Shown: positions 39,320 through 47,982, counted from the first letter of the stretch. The stretch is 64,000 bases of DNA from an uncultured bacterium (GCA_905216025.1 CAJMSE010000019.1:1-64000); one strand, 5' to 3'. Numbers and translations are program-made. Notes: generated by a model not told the origin, from the letters alone.

Positions 39320-41263
39320 TCACTCCACCACATCTTCCTCTATCACGAGGTTGTCTATGATGAAGTTCTGTCTTTCCTGGGTGTTCTTGCCCATGTAGTA
39401 TTCGAGGAGCTTCTGCACCTGGTCGGTCTTGTGTAGCGTGACCTGCTCGAGGCGCATGTCCGGGCCGATGAAGTTGGCGAACTCGTCGGGCGATATCTCG
39501 CCGAGACCTTTGAACCGCGTTATCTCCGGGTCGGGACCGAGCTCGGCGATGGCCTTGAGGCGCTCGTCCTCGTTGTAGCAGTAGCGGGTGATGAAGTCGC
39601 TCTTCTTCCCGTCGGCCTTTGCCGCCGCCCCGGCCACCACCTGCTTGTCCTTTATCTTCGTGCGGCGGTTGCGCACGCGGAAGAGCGGCGTCTGCAGCAC
39701 GTATACGTGTCCTTTCTTGATAAGGTCGGGGAAGAACTGGAGGAAGAAGGTGATGATGAGCAGGCGGATGTGCATGCCGTCGACATCGGCATCGGTGGCG
39801 ACGATGACCTTGTTGTAGCGCAGCGTGTCGAGACCCTCCTCTATGTCGAGCGCGGCCTGCAGCAGGTTGAACTCCTCGTTCTCGTAGACCACCTTCTTGG
39901 TCAGCCCGAACGAGTTGAGCGGCTTTCCGCGCAGCGAGAACACGGCCTGCGTGTTCACGTCGCGGCTCTTGGTGATGCTTCCGCTGGCCGAGTCGCCCTC
40001 GGTGATGAATATCGAGCTCTCCTCCTTGCGGGCGTTCTTGGCGTCGCTGAAGTGTATGCGGCAGTCGCGCAGCTTGCGGTTGTGCAGGTTCGCCTTCTTG
40101 GCGCGCTCGCGGGCGAGCTTGGTCACTCCGGCCATGGCCTTGCGCTCCTTCTCGCTCTCCTGTATCTTCTGGAGCATCACCTCGGCCACGTCGGGCGTCT
40201 TGTGTAGATAGTTGTCTACCTCGGTCTTGATGAAGTCGCCCACATATTTGTTGATGCTCACGCCGCCGCCGGGCTCCATGGTGAGCGAGCCGAGCTTTAT
40301 CTTCGTCTGGCTCTCGAACATCGGCTCCTCCACGTTGATGGCTATCGCGGCGACGAGGCCGTTGCGTATGTCGCCGTATTCGAAGCCCTTGCCGTAGAAT
40401 TCCTTTATCGTCTTGGCGATGTGCTCCTTGAAGGCGCTCTGGTGCGTGCCGCCCTGCGTGGTGTGCTGGCCGTTCACGAACGAGTGGTACTCCTCGCCAT
40501 ACTGCCCCGTGTGGGTGAAGGCAATCTCGATGTCGTCGCCCTTGAGGTGTATGATGGGGTAGAGGCCGTCTGTGGTCATGGTGTCGTTGAGCAGGTCTTT
40601 CAGTCCGTTGCGGCTGAGGATGCGCCTGCCGTTGTACATGATGGCCAGTCCGGTGTTGAGGTAGGTGTAGTTACGCAGCATCGTCTCCACGATGTCGTCG
40701 TGGAACGAGTAGTTCTGGAAGAGGGTGTTGTCCGGCTCGAAGAATATGTACGTGCCGTTCTCGTCGGCCGTGTCTTCGGTGACGTCGCTTGTCATCACGC
40801 CGCGCTCGAAGGTGGCCTTGCGCACCTTGCCGTCGCGGTATGAGCGTACCTCGAAGTGCGAGCTGAGGGCGTTGACCGCCTTCACGCCCACACCGTTCAG
40901 TCCGACGCTCTTCTTGAACGCCTTTGAGTCGTACTTTCCTCCGGTGTTGAGCACGCTGACGGCTTCTATCATCTTACCCTGGGGGATTCCCCGGCCGTAG
41001 TCGCGCACGGCTACGCGGAGGTTGTCTTCGACGGTGATCTCTATTCTGTTGCCGGCGTGCATCTTGAATTCGTCTATCGAGTTGTCCGTCACTTCCTTGA
41101 GAAGCACGTATATTCCGTCTTCGGGCAGGTTTCCGTCGCCGAGGCGGCCGATGTACATGCCGGGGCGGGTGCGCACGTGCTCCATGTCGGAGAGGTGGCG
41201 TATGTTGTCGTCGGTGTATTCGACGCTGTTCAGCAGTTCGCTGGTATCTTGGTTGTTGGGCAT
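39320..41263 (-). CDS. parE: DNA topoisomerase IV subunit B
   Basis: A 647-residue type IIA topoisomerase ATPase subunit. The GHKL ATPase has MEHVRTRPGMYIGRLGDG, EVTDNSIDEF, RDYGRGIPQGKM and GLNGVGVKAVNALS; the TOPRIM domain has TEGDSASGSITKSRDVNTQ, FSLRGKPLNSFG and DADVDGMHIRLLI. With ParC it decatenates chromosomes. Length and the SLRGKPLN motif fit the Bacteroidota subgroup; a second GyrB elsewhere is expected. parC is not adjacent. Repeats of family B lie on both sides. Confidence 0.9.
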   Translation of the reverse strand: MPNNQDTSELLNSVEYTDDNIRHLSDMEHVRTRPGMYIGRLGDGNLPEDGIYVLLKEVTDNSIDEFKMHAGNRIEITVEDNLRVAVRDYGRGIPQGKMIEAVSVLNTGGKYDSKAFKKSVGLNGVGVKAVNALSSHFEVRSYRDGKVRKATFERGVMTSDVTEDTADENGTYIFFEPDNTLFQNYSFHDDIVETMLRNYTYLNTGLAIMYNGRRILSRNGLKDLLNDTMTTDGLYPIIHLKGDDIEIAFTHTGQYGEEYHSFVNGQHTTQGGTHQSAFKEHIAKTIKEFYGKGFEYGDIRNGLVAAIAINVEEPMFESQTKIKLGSLTMEPGGGVSINKYVGDFIKTEVDNYLHKTPDVAEVMLQKIQESEKERKAMAGVTKLARERAKKANLHNRKLRDCRIHFSDAKNARKEESSIFITEGDSASGSITKSRDVNTQAVFSLRGKPLNSFGLTKKVVYENEEFNLLQAALDIEEGLDTLRYNKVIVATDADVDGMHIRLLIITFFLQFFPDLIKKGHVYVLQTPLFRVRNRRTKIKDKQVVAGAAAKADGKKSDFITRYCYNEDERLKAIAELGPDPEITRFKGLGEISPDEFANFIGPDMRLEQVTLHKTDQVQKLLEYYMGKNTQERQNFIIDNLVIEEDVVE

Positions 41264-41418
41264 TATTGGGGTTTTGGGGGTTATGTTTTTTGGGGGCTAT
41301 GGGAGAGCTGGGAGTTATGGGAGAACTGGGAGCTATGGGAGAACTGGGAGCTATGGGAGAACTGGGAATCCTTTATGCAACTATTGGATTCTTCGTTCTT
41401 CCCTCTTCGTTCTTCACT
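41264..41418. repeat. Repeat family B, copy 5 (core only)
   Basis: GGGGGCTATGGGAGAGCT is followed by four GGGAGAACTGGGAGCTAT units on an 18-bp period, then ATTCTTCGTTCTTCCCTCTT. The GCCTCCCC termini are missing. It lies between parE and the GNAT-like gene and overlaps the end of the latter by a few bases. Confidence 0.85.
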
Positions 41419-42571
41419 TGGAGATCGGGATGGGCTTCTTATAGCACCTGCGGCGCTTGTGGCATTCGCGCTCGAGATACTGCCACTGGCTCTGCACCTT
41501 CTCGTTGGTCTCCATTTCCACGTGGGTCTCGCCCCACTTGAAGCCATATTTCTGGTACCACGGTATCAGGTCGGCGAAGAGCAGGGCGTTGGCGCCCTTG
41601 GCGCGGTATTCGGGCAGGATGCCTATGAGCAGCAGGTCGACGACCTCCGTCTTGTGGAAGAACAGCGCCTTGGCAATGTGCCACCACCCGAAGGGCAGCA
41701 GGCGGCCGCGGCGGCACTTCTGCAGCGCGCGCGTCAGAGACGGTATGGTGATGCCCACGCCGACGATTTTGCCGCCGGCATTGCGGTCTTCCACGAGCGT
41801 CACGAGGTTGAGGTCGGCCATCTTCAGATACATCTTCACATACTGGTCTATCTGCCGCTGGCTCAGTTCGGAGTAGCCGTAGAGGTGGCTGAACGTGCCG
41901 TTTATCACGTCAAAGATCTTCTGGCCGTAGCCCTCCTTTAGCACTTCGCGCTTCGTCAGTTTCTTCACGTGCAGGTTGTAGCGCTTCTCTATCATCGCCG
42001 CAATCTTGGCATATTTCTCCGGCATCTTCTCCGGCACGAGCAGCTTGTACTCCACGTAGTCGTTGTCTTTCTCCCAGCAGCCCATGCGCTCCATGTGCTC
42101 GGGATAGTAGGGGTAGTTGTATATCGTGGCCTGGGTGCCGAGCTGGTCGAATCCGTGGGTGAGCATGCCCTCGGGGTCCATGTCGGTGAAGCCGAGCGGA
42201 CCGATCATCTCCGTCATGCCCTTGCTGCGCCCCCAGTCTTCGACCGCCTTGAAGAGAGCCGCCGACACGTCCATGTCGTCGATGAAGTCTATCCATCCGA
42301 AGCGCACGCTGCGGCGGTTCCAGCGCTCGTTGGCCTTGTGGTTGATGATTGCAGCCACGCGTCCGACGGCCTTTCCGTCCCTGTAGGCGATGAAATACTC
42401 GGCCTCGCAGAAGTCGAAAGCGGCGTTCTTGTCCTTGCTCAGCGTGTTGACGTCGTCGAAATAAAGGTTGGGGGCATCGTATTCGTTGCCTTGATATAAG
42501 TCGTAGTGGAATTCGATGAAGGCTTTGAGGCCTTTCCTGTCAGTTACTTTCCTAATTTCTATCTGTGACAT
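41414..42571 (-). CDS. Large GNAT-like acyltransferase, unknown substrate
   Basis: A 385-residue cytoplasmic protein. The N-terminal half looks like an acyltransferase fold (FIEFHYDLYQGNEYDAPNLY, AEYFIAYRDGKAVGRVAAII), the middle has MIGPLGFTDMDPEGMLTHGF, and the C-terminal half repeats the pattern (GKIVGVGITIPSLTRALQK, VDLLLIGILPEYRAKGANAL), suggesting two GNAT-like lobes. Such roughly 380-residue proteins are widespread in Bacteroidota. Some GNAT-type proteins act in ceramide synthesis in sphingolipid-making bacteria, but I cannot say this is one. It has its own promoter (42721). Confidence 0.7.
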   Translation of the reverse strand: MSQIEIRKVTDRKGLKAFIEFHYDLYQGNEYDAPNLYFDDVNTLSKDKNAAFDFCEAEYFIAYRDGKAVGRVAAIINHKANERWNRRSVRFGWIDFIDDMDVSAALFKAVEDWGRSKGMTEMIGPLGFTDMDPEGMLTHGFDQLGTQATIYNYPYYPEHMERMGCWEKDNDYVEYKLLVPEKMPEKYAKIAAMIEKRYNLHVKKLTKREVLKEGYGQKIFDVINGTFSHLYGYSELSQRQIDQYVKMYLKMADLNLVTLVEDRNAGGKIVGVGITIPSLTRALQKCRRGRLLPFGWWHIAKALFFHKTEVVDLLLIGILPEYRAKGANALLFADLIPWYQKYGFKWGETHVEMETNEKVQSQWQYLERECHKRRRCYKKPIPISK

Positions 42572-42720
42572 TATAGCCCTTTTGATACTTGTTGTTATTA
42601 CGGCATAGATAGCAGAGCGTTATCTATGCTTGTCCATATCTGATGATAAAGGTTGCCGCCGGCCCGTAAACAGCTCCGGATAAACTGCCGTTTTGCTGCC
42701 GGAAAGGCGGCTATTTCATG

Positions 42721-42728
42721 CAAAGGTA
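42721..42728 (-). promoter_or_regulatory. Promoter -7 box for GNAT-like gene
   Basis: TACCTTTG on the minus strand, 149 bp before the start codon, back to back with the ompA promoter. Confidence 0.5.
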
Positions 42729-42757
42729 GCTTTAAAAATCAAAAAGAAGAAAGAAAA

Positions 42758-42789
42758 TTTGTTTTTTTTAAGAAGTTGGTTTACTTTTG
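42758..42789 (+). promoter_or_regulatory. Promoter TTTG-N20-TACTTTTG for ompA-like gene
   Basis: TTTG 42758-42761 and TACTTTTG 42782-42789 with a 20-bp spacer. The leader to ATG 42840 is about 44 nt. Confidence 0.65.
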
Positions 42790-42839
42790 CAGGCAATCAG
42801 ATGAATTTTAAAGTATTAACTATTAAATTAACAAAACGA

Positions 42840-43967
42840 ATGTATAGAAAACAATTCTTGACGGCAGCGCTTTGCCTGCTGGCTTCCGGCGCTGTGATGG
42901 CGCAGGACGGCGACAAGGGTAAGCTGAAGTCTTACAGCTATGTAGAGGCGCAGGGAGGTGTCCAGATGACTCTGACGGATGCGAAGATGGACAAGTTGAT
43001 AACTCCGGTGGGCGCACTCTCGTTCGGCCACTACTTCACTCCCGTGGTGGGCGCGCGTCTCCATGTCAGCGGATGGGAGGCAAAGAGCGGATTCAACGAC
43101 CTCGGCTTCTACAAGTGGAACTACATCACCACGAGCGCAGACATCATGGTGAACCTCAGTAATCTTATCGGCAGCAAGAGAAACCACTTCCTCAACGTGA
43201 TATTCATCGGCGGCGTCGGCCTCACCAACGCATGGAGCAACGATGATGCCAACGCCATGGCCAAGGCCAACATGGACCGCAACATGCCGTTCGTTTGGGA
43301 CGGCAACCGGCTGAGCCATAACCTCCGGGCCGGTCTGCGCCTCGAGACCGACGTGAGGAAGCCGCTCGGCGTGTCGCTCGAGATCGGTGCAAACAGTCTT
43401 GACGACCGCTTCAACTCAAAATACAACGATGCCGACGACTGGATGGTCACCGCCGCACTCGGCGTGAGCCTGCGCTTCGGCCATAAGTACAGGAAGCCTG
43501 CCGTCGTGCCCGCAGCCGTGGTGACACCGGCAGCGAAGCCGGAGCCAGTTCCCGCTCCGGTGACAAAGACCGTCACCCGCACGGTGGAGAAGAAAGTTCC
43601 TGTGAAGCTGCATGAGGAGAAGTTCTACAAGCTCCGCGAGTCTGACGCTGAGGGCGGAAAGGCCCAGATGAAGCGCGTGGCCGACTTCCTGAAAGAGTAT
43701 CCTGAGGCAAAGGTCACAATCGTGGGTTATGCCGACAAGGGCACGGGAACTCCCGAACTGAACGTTAAGTATGCCAAGCAGCGTGCCGACAAGTGCAAGG
43801 AAGAGCTCGTAAACGAGTATGGAGCTGATGCTTCGCGCATCATCACCGACTCGAAGGGCGACAGAGTACAGCCGTTCGAGGACAACGACAAGAACCGCTG
43901 CGTCATCATCGACGGCTCAGCGGAGAAGACCGTCACCGAGACAATCACCGAGACGGTGACAGAATAA
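42840..43967 (+). CDS. OmpA family outer-membrane protein
   Basis: A 375-residue protein. Signal peptide (FLTAALCLLASGAVMA), an N-terminal barrel of about 210 residues, a Pro/Val/Lys-rich linker (VVPAAVVTPAAKPEPVPAPV), and a C-terminal OmpA-like domain with ADFLKEYPEAKVTIVGYADK, a recognisable peptidoglycan-binding pattern and RADKCKEELVNEYGAD. It tethers the outer membrane to the wall. The last residues are a TVTETITETVTE repeat. The final 51 bp of the gene overlap the 3' end of the convergent methyltransferase gene. I chose ATG 42840 from the promoter and signal peptide. Confidence 0.9.
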   Translation: MYRKQFLTAALCLLASGAVMAQDGDKGKLKSYSYVEAQGGVQMTLTDAKMDKLITPVGALSFGHYFTPVVGARLHVSGWEAKSGFNDLGFYKWNYITTSADIMVNLSNLIGSKRNHFLNVIFIGGVGLTNAWSNDDANAMAKANMDRNMPFVWDGNRLSHNLRAGLRLETDVRKPLGVSLEIGANSLDDRFNSKYNDADDWMVTAALGVSLRFGHKYRKPAVVPAAVVTPAAKPEPVPAPVTKTVTRTVEKKVPVKLHEEKFYKLRESDAEGGKAQMKRVADFLKEYPEAKVTIVGYADKGTGTPELNVKYAKQRADKCKEELVNEYGADASRIITDSKGDRVQPFEDNDKNRCVIIDGSAEKTVTETITETVTE

Positions 43968-45161
43968 AAGGACATGTTTCCTTTCGGGGAGGGTGGTAGC
44001 AAAGATATAGGTGCTGCCACCCTCCTTTATTTTAAGGCGCTTGCGCAGTTCGGCCACGGTCAAGGGGAAGTTGCGCACGGTGATGTTGGCCCTGTCGGTT
44101 CCGGCAAGGACCGCCTTCAGCTCCTTGCGGTTCATCCCCGTGACGGCCTGCACGGCGAAGCGTCGGCCCGGGAAACCGGCGACTGGCGTGCCGGAAACGA
44201 ACAGGTGGCTGTTGGCGTCTATCTGCCGCACGCCGTAGCGCTGCGCGACGGCCCTGAAGCAGCCGGCCTTCATTATCGAAGCGTTTGGTTCGTAGAGATA
44301 TCTGAAATCGTCATCATCATCAGCCGGCTCTCCATTCCCCGCCGCGGCAGCAAATTCTTCCCTCTTCCCTCTTCGTTCTTCACTTATAAAAATAGTGTCG
44401 TCTGCGCAGAACAGCCTTATCCCTTCGCTGCCGTCGCCGCGCCGCGTCGCCACAACCAGCAGTTCCTTGCACTCGTTCCCGGCGGATACGATGTGCACCT
44501 CGCTGACGCATCTTCCGGCCGCGGCCTCGATGTCTTCCACCGCCTTGTGCCAGTCGAGCATGGGCGACAGCTTTATCATCACGCTGCCGGCCTTGTCCAG
44601 CAGAGTGTCCATGAGATTGAGAATGTCGGGGGTGCAGTCGCTGATGGCGAATGTGCGGCCGCCGTGACTGTCGCGGCGTGCGGGATCGATGAATATCAGT
44701 GACGCCCCGCCGGAGAAATACTTGATGTATTCCGTGCCGTCACCGTTCACCGTCTCCGCATGGTTGAGGCCGAGAAGGCGGAAGTTGTCCTTCGCGATGG
44801 CGCATAGATGCTCCTGCCGCTCTATGTATACGGCCCGTTCAAACCGGCGTGCGATGAACGAGAAGTCGACGCCGAAGCCACCGGTGATGTCTATGAACAG
44901 TTCGCCGCCGGCAATCCTTCCGGCGATGTCGGCCTTGTAGAGGGCCGTCTGTTCGCTCGAGCACTGCTCCATGGAGATGTGCGGCGGGTAGGTGATGCCC
45001 TCGGTGGCGGCCCATGACGGAAGCTTGCGGCGCGCCGTCTGGCGGCCGGCAATCTGGTCGAGGGCAAAAGGCAGGTCTATGTCGGTGCGGCCGGCGGCCT
45101 TCAGTGCGAGGGCGCGGACGTCGTCGTTGGCGTGGGAAGCTATGAAGTCGGAGGTTGTCAT
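43917..45161 (-). CDS. Class I SAM methyltransferase with THUMP-like domain
   Basis: A 414-residue cytoplasmic protein. The methyltransferase core has LFIDITGGFGVDFSFIA (SAM-binding GxGxG-like), AVYIERQEHL, ETVNGDGTEYIKYFSGG and FIDPARRDSHGGRTF (DPAR in the catalytic NPPY-like position). The C-terminal half is the THUMP-like domain (YLYEPNASIMKAG). RNA methylation is probable; the site is unknown. About residues 258-276 (EERRGKREEFAAAAG) look like a disordered insert whose DNA matches the TTCCCTCTTCGTTCTTCAC repeat found in element B. I chose ATG 45161 because upstream in-frame residues are repeat B6. It overlaps the ompA-like gene by 51 bp. Confidence 0.82.
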   Translation of the reverse strand: MTTSDFIASHANDDVRALALKAAGRTDIDLPFALDQIAGRQTARRKLPSWAATEGITYPPHISMEQCSSEQTALYKADIAGRIAGGELFIDITGGFGVDFSFIARRFERAVYIERQEHLCAIAKDNFRLLGLNHAETVNGDGTEYIKYFSGGASLIFIDPARRDSHGGRTFAISDCTPDILNLMDTLLDKAGSVMIKLSPMLDWHKAVEDIEAAAGRCVSEVHIVSAGNECKELLVVATRRGDGSEGIRLFCADDTIFISEERRGKREEFAAAAGNGEPADDDDDFRYLYEPNASIMKAGCFRAVAQRYGVRQIDANSHLFVSGTPVAGFPGRRFAVQAVTGMNRKELKAVLAGTDRANITVRNFPLTVAELRKRLKIKEGGSTYIFATTLPERKHVLLFCHRLGDCLGDGLLR

Positions 45162-45170
45162 GGGAGATGG

Positions 45171-45351
45171 AGCCCCTCCCGGCCTCCCCAAAGGGGAAGT
45201 GAAGGGCGGAATTTTATGGGAGGAATGGGAATTTTATGGGAGTTATGGGAGTAATGGGAGGACTGGGAGTAATGGGAGGGATGGGAGAGATGGGATGAAT
45301 GAGCCGGCCGCCACGCTTCACCTCCCCTAAGGGGAGGCCGGGAGGGGCTTC
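45171..45351. repeat. Repeat family B, copy 6 (complete)
   Basis: A full-length copy. Left end AGCCCCTCCCGGCCTCCCCA with AAGGGGAAGTGAAGG, core of nine-base steps (TATGGGAGT, AATGGGAGG), right end CTTCACCTCCCCTAAGGGGA and GGCCGGGAGGGGCTTC. The two ends are inverted repeats of each other. It lies between the methyltransferase and M15 genes and encodes the last residues of the M15 protein. Confidence 0.92.
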
Positions 45352-46049
45352 TTCCGGGGGGCTTGGGGGAGGGGCTTCACCACCTTAAAATATTTCTTAG
45401 CCTGTGCCCTTGTCCTCAGGTTGAAGTGCCACCACTCGGTGCGCAGGGGCTTCCAGCCGGCTGAGCGCATCACCTCGCGCAGCAGGCGGCGGTTGTCGTA
45501 GGCCTCGCGGGTGATCATCTTCCGCCTGAGCAGTTGTTCCTCGCTGTCTATGTGCGAGATGGCCGTCATGTTGTCGACCTTGGTTCCCATGGGGATGGTG
45601 TCGCCGTTCTCGCGGCAGAGGGTGATGTCGACGGCCAGTCCGTAGTTGTGCAGTCCGCCGCCGTTCTTCGGGTTACTCACGTAGAAGCTGTGGCCGGTGT
45701 TCTTCACCGCGTCCCACATCTTCTGCTGTATGCTCATCGGGCGTGCCGCGTCGTAAACCTTGAGGCTCAGGTCGGGCCTGAGCTGCTTCAGCCTGCGCTG
45801 TGCCTTGACGAGCGCATCGGCTGCCAGCGGGTGCAGGAAAGCCTGTTTCAGGTCGCCGTAGAGTATGCGTCCGGTGAAGTTGTCGGCCCGGGCATACATC
45901 AGGCTGACGTGTATCGTCGGGTCTTTGACAGCTATGTCGACAAGTCCCTGTGCGGCCATGGCCTGTGCCGTGGTCTTGCGCGTCTTCTGTGCGGCGGCGA
46001 ATGTTGCGGCGGCAAGGATGATGACGGTGATTATTGCTTTTGATTTCAT
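45327..46049 (-). CDS. M15D family D-Ala-D-Ala dipeptidase (VanX/DdpX-like)
   Basis: A 240-residue exported zinc peptidase. Signal peptide (IITVIILAAATFAAA), then SLMYARADNFTGRILYG, YDAARPMSIQQKMWD, the metal site GLHNYGLAVDITL (His and Asp) and EWWHFN (Glu and His), the signature of the M15D group. It would hydrolyse D-Ala-D-Ala or related peptides in the periplasm; no van-type resistance genes are near, so cell-wall recycling is likelier. I chose the start at 46049 for the signal peptide. The last ten or so residues (APRKKPLPASP) come from element B6. Confidence 0.88.
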   Translation of the reverse strand: MKSKAIITVIILAAATFAAAQKTRKTTAQAMAAQGLVDIAVKDPTIHVSLMYARADNFTGRILYGDLKQAFLHPLAADALVKAQRRLKQLRPDLSLKVYDAARPMSIQQKMWDAVKNTGHSFYVSNPKNGGGLHNYGLAVDITLCRENGDTIPMGTKVDNMTAISHIDSEEQLLRRKMITREAYDNRRLLREVMRSAGWKPLRTEWWHFNLRTRAQAKKYFKVVKPLPQAPRKKPLPASP

Positions 46050-46121
46050 GTCTTTTCTGTTTTGCTGACGGTTGCTTCCAATCTTGCTGATGGCAACGGC
46101 GGTGTAGCCGGCAGTGCGGTG

Positions 46122-46129
46122 CAAAGGTA
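46122..46129 (-). promoter_or_regulatory. Promoter -7 box for M15 dipeptidase gene
   Basis: TACCTTTG on the minus strand, 72 bp before the start codon at 46049. Confidence 0.55.
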
Positions 46130-46150
46130 GTCAAAAAGCACGAAATAAAT

Positions 46151-46184
46151 GAGGATCCCGGGCTTATTTGTGCCCGGGACCCTC
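46151..46184 (-). terminator. Terminator of ECF sigma/DUF4252 operon
   Basis: GAGGATCCCGGGC (46151-46163) pairs with GCCCGGGACCCTC (46172-46184) with one mismatch. On the minus strand it is followed by ATTTATTTCG. It lies about 115 bp past the DUF4252 stop. Confidence 0.6.
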
Positions 46185-46297
46185 TCTCCTACGTTAGTAT
46201 GTTATGAAAAATTTGAGAGAATTGAAACTTCACAGTTTCGTTGTTGTTTTACTAAAAATGATTATTATGTTAGAGAAAGCATAGAAATATCTCTGTC

Positions 46298-46849
46298 TCA
46301 GCCCGCTGACGGGCGTATCCTTGTCTGCCTCGCGGCCTGTCCGGCCTTTGCCGTCTTCACTCCGAAGTGCTTTGCCAGACTGTTGATGAACTCGTCGTCA
46401 ATGTCTCCCGTGAGGTTGACGATGACCATGGTGTTCTGCTTTGTGTCATTGTGGAGCAGTATCAGCTCTACCGTGTCGCCCTCTTTCGTCTGCCTTGTGT
46501 AGAACGTTCCGTGGGCGCCGGTGCTGTTGTAGCTTCTGTTCTTGCGGAAGCGGCTGCTGTTCTTCCCGAGCAGTTCCTCTGCCTGGCGGTAGTATTCGTG
46601 CCCGTTGCTGCTTGCCGTGACTATGCGGGCGCTCTTCAGCTTCTGTATGGCCTGCGTCATGCTGGTGCTGTTTTCGCCGTCGGAGTATTTCGTCAGCTGC
46701 TCCATCATCTTCGGGCTTACCGTCACGCAGAGCACCGCCGTGTCCTTTTCATACTCCTGCATGAACCTCGATGCGAAGTCCTGCGCATTCTGTGCGGCAA
46801 CCGCGGCAGCCGTCATGACGGCCATTATCATGCTTGCCAGCCTCTTCAT
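46298..46849 (-). CDS. DUF4252 protein, secreted
   Basis: A 183-residue exported protein (signal peptide SMIMAVMTAAAVAA) of the DUF4252 family, with FASRFMQEYEKDTAVLCVTV, MEQLTKYSDGENSTS and DDEFINSLAKHFG. DUF4252 proteins are often encoded beside ECF sigma factors in Bacteroidota; function is unknown. Its start overlaps the stop of the upstream gene (46846-46849), giving coupled translation. It is the last gene of a three-gene unit with a sigma factor and a probable membrane regulator. Confidence 0.85.
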   Translation of the reverse strand: MKRLASMIMAVMTAAAVAAQNAQDFASRFMQEYEKDTAVLCVTVSPKMMEQLTKYSDGENSTSMTQAIQKLKSARIVTASSNGHEYYRQAEELLGKNSSRFRKNRSYNSTGAHGTFYTRQTKEGDTVELILLHNDTKQNTMVIVNLTGDIDDEFINSLAKHFGVKTAKAGQAARQTRIRPSAG

Positions 46850-47349
46850 TCCTCTGCCGTTGAGTCGTTGCTTACTCCCGCCGTGTCTGCCACGATGGCC
46901 ATTGACATGCCCTCGGATACGAGCTGGAGTGCATCCTGCACGTTGTCGTATGCCGTTTCGGGGTCGGTGAACGTATCCTGATATGCGGCGTAGTTTATCT
47001 CGTCGCTGCTGTCGCCTCCGCTTATGGAGAACTGCGCTGCGTTTCCTATGGTTATTATTATCGCCACCACGGCAGCAGCCTTGAACAGCGGCATGAGCCT
47101 GCGCGGCATCTTTATCGTGCGGGCTTTCACCGTGGGCGGCTCGTCGATGGCTGCCAGCACCTTCGCGTCGAAGTCGTCGCCGAGCGTCTCGCTGTCAGAC
47201 GGTGCCGCGGCGAACAGCTCCCGGTATGCGGCGAGCCCTTCGGGCAGCTCCTTCTGGCTGAAGAATGCGCGCAGTATCTGCTCCTCTTCGAGCGATGTGT
47301 CGCATGTCCAGTAGCGTTCGAGCAGTTGTTCTATATACTTATAGTCCAT
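46846..47349 (-). CDS. Probable membrane anti-sigma-like protein
   Basis: A 167-residue protein. The N-terminal 80 residues are acidic and helical (YWTCDTSLEEEQILRAFFSQ), with a single membrane helix at about 86-104 (LFKAAAVVAIIITIGNAAQF) and a periplasmic acidic tail. The layout resembles an anti-sigma factor with one transmembrane segment: cytoplasmic sigma-binding part, membrane segment, sensor tail. It overlaps the sigma gene's stop by 11 bp and DUF4252's start by 4 bp. The anti-sigma role is inferred from context; no conserved zinc motif is seen. Confidence 0.7.
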   Translation of the reverse strand: MDYKYIEQLLERYWTCDTSLEEEQILRAFFSQKELPEGLAAYRELFAAAPSDSETLGDDFDAKVLAAIDEPPTVKARTIKMPRRLMPLFKAAAVVAIIITIGNAAQFSISGGDSSDEINYAAYQDTFTDPETAYDNVQDALQLVSEGMSMAIVADTAGVSNDSTAEE

Positions 47350-47860
47350 AGTTTTCCCTTTCTGCGTATTTCTGTTTTATTGTCTGGCGGGCGCGGAAGA
47401 TGTTTACCTTCACCTGTTCCTCGCTTATTCCGAGTATTCCGCTTATCTCCTTGTAGCTCTTTGCCTCGAAGTCACGCAGGTGCATTGCGCTGCGTTGCTT
47501 CTCCGGCAGGCTGTCCATTATCATTCTGACGGTGGCCATCCTGTCGTGCGATATGGCCTGAGCCTCGGGATTTGCCCCGTAGGATGTGTCTGGGTGGTGG
47601 CTTCCGCCGGCCTCGTCGATGCTCAGGTTGCGGTTTGCGGCAGCCTTTGCCTTGTCGAGAGCCATATTGCGGCATATCGTGAGGCAGAATGCTTCGATGG
47701 ATTCAATCTGCTCCCACGTGTCGCGCCGGTTCCATACCTTTATCATTGTTTCCTGCACGACATCCTCGGCCTCCGCCTTATCGAGGGTAATGCGGAGGGC
47801 GAGCCGGAAGAGTTTGTTCTTCAACGGCAGCACGTCGTTCCGGAAACTGATTTTTTTCAT
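47339..47860 (-). CDS. ECF-type RNA polymerase sigma factor
   Basis: A 173-residue sigma-70-family factor. Region 2 has ALRITLDKAEAEDVVQETMI and KVWNRRDTW; region 4 has LPEKQRSAMHLRDFEAKSYK and EISGILGISEEQVKVNIFRA with the helix-turn-helix that reads the -35 element. Extracytoplasmic-function factors direct polymerase to a small regulon, often including their own operon. It starts the operon with the membrane protein and DUF4252. The signal that triggers it is unknown. A TAACTTTTG-like box lies upstream near 47895. Confidence 0.9.
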   Translation of the reverse strand: MKKISFRNDVLPLKNKLFRLALRITLDKAEAEDVVQETMIKVWNRRDTWEQIESIEAFCLTICRNMALDKAKAAANRNLSIDEAGGSHHPDTSYGANPEAQAISHDRMATVRMIMDSLPEKQRSAMHLRDFEAKSYKEISGILGISEEQVKVNIFRARQTIKQKYAERENYGL

Positions 47861-47933
47861 CCTCTCTATTATTGATGACGAATCAGGAAGGCAAAAGTTA
47901 CAGGAAAGTTGAAAAATATCTGAAAGTTGAAAA

Positions 47934-47982
47934 CAGAGACACGAAGGGCTATGTATCTCTGTGTCTCCGTGTCTCTGTGTTC
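47934..47982. repeat. Repeat family G-related fold-back
   Basis: ACAGAGACACGAAGG and CTCTGTGTCTCCGTGTCTCT match the central part of fold-back G1 (1465-1568). It lies between the sigma gene start and the argB stop. Confidence 0.7.

Noticed and set aside
45327..46049. Vancomycin-resistance vanX
   Set aside because: The enzyme family fits, but no vanH, vanA or vanRS genes are adjacent, so a resistance call is not supported.
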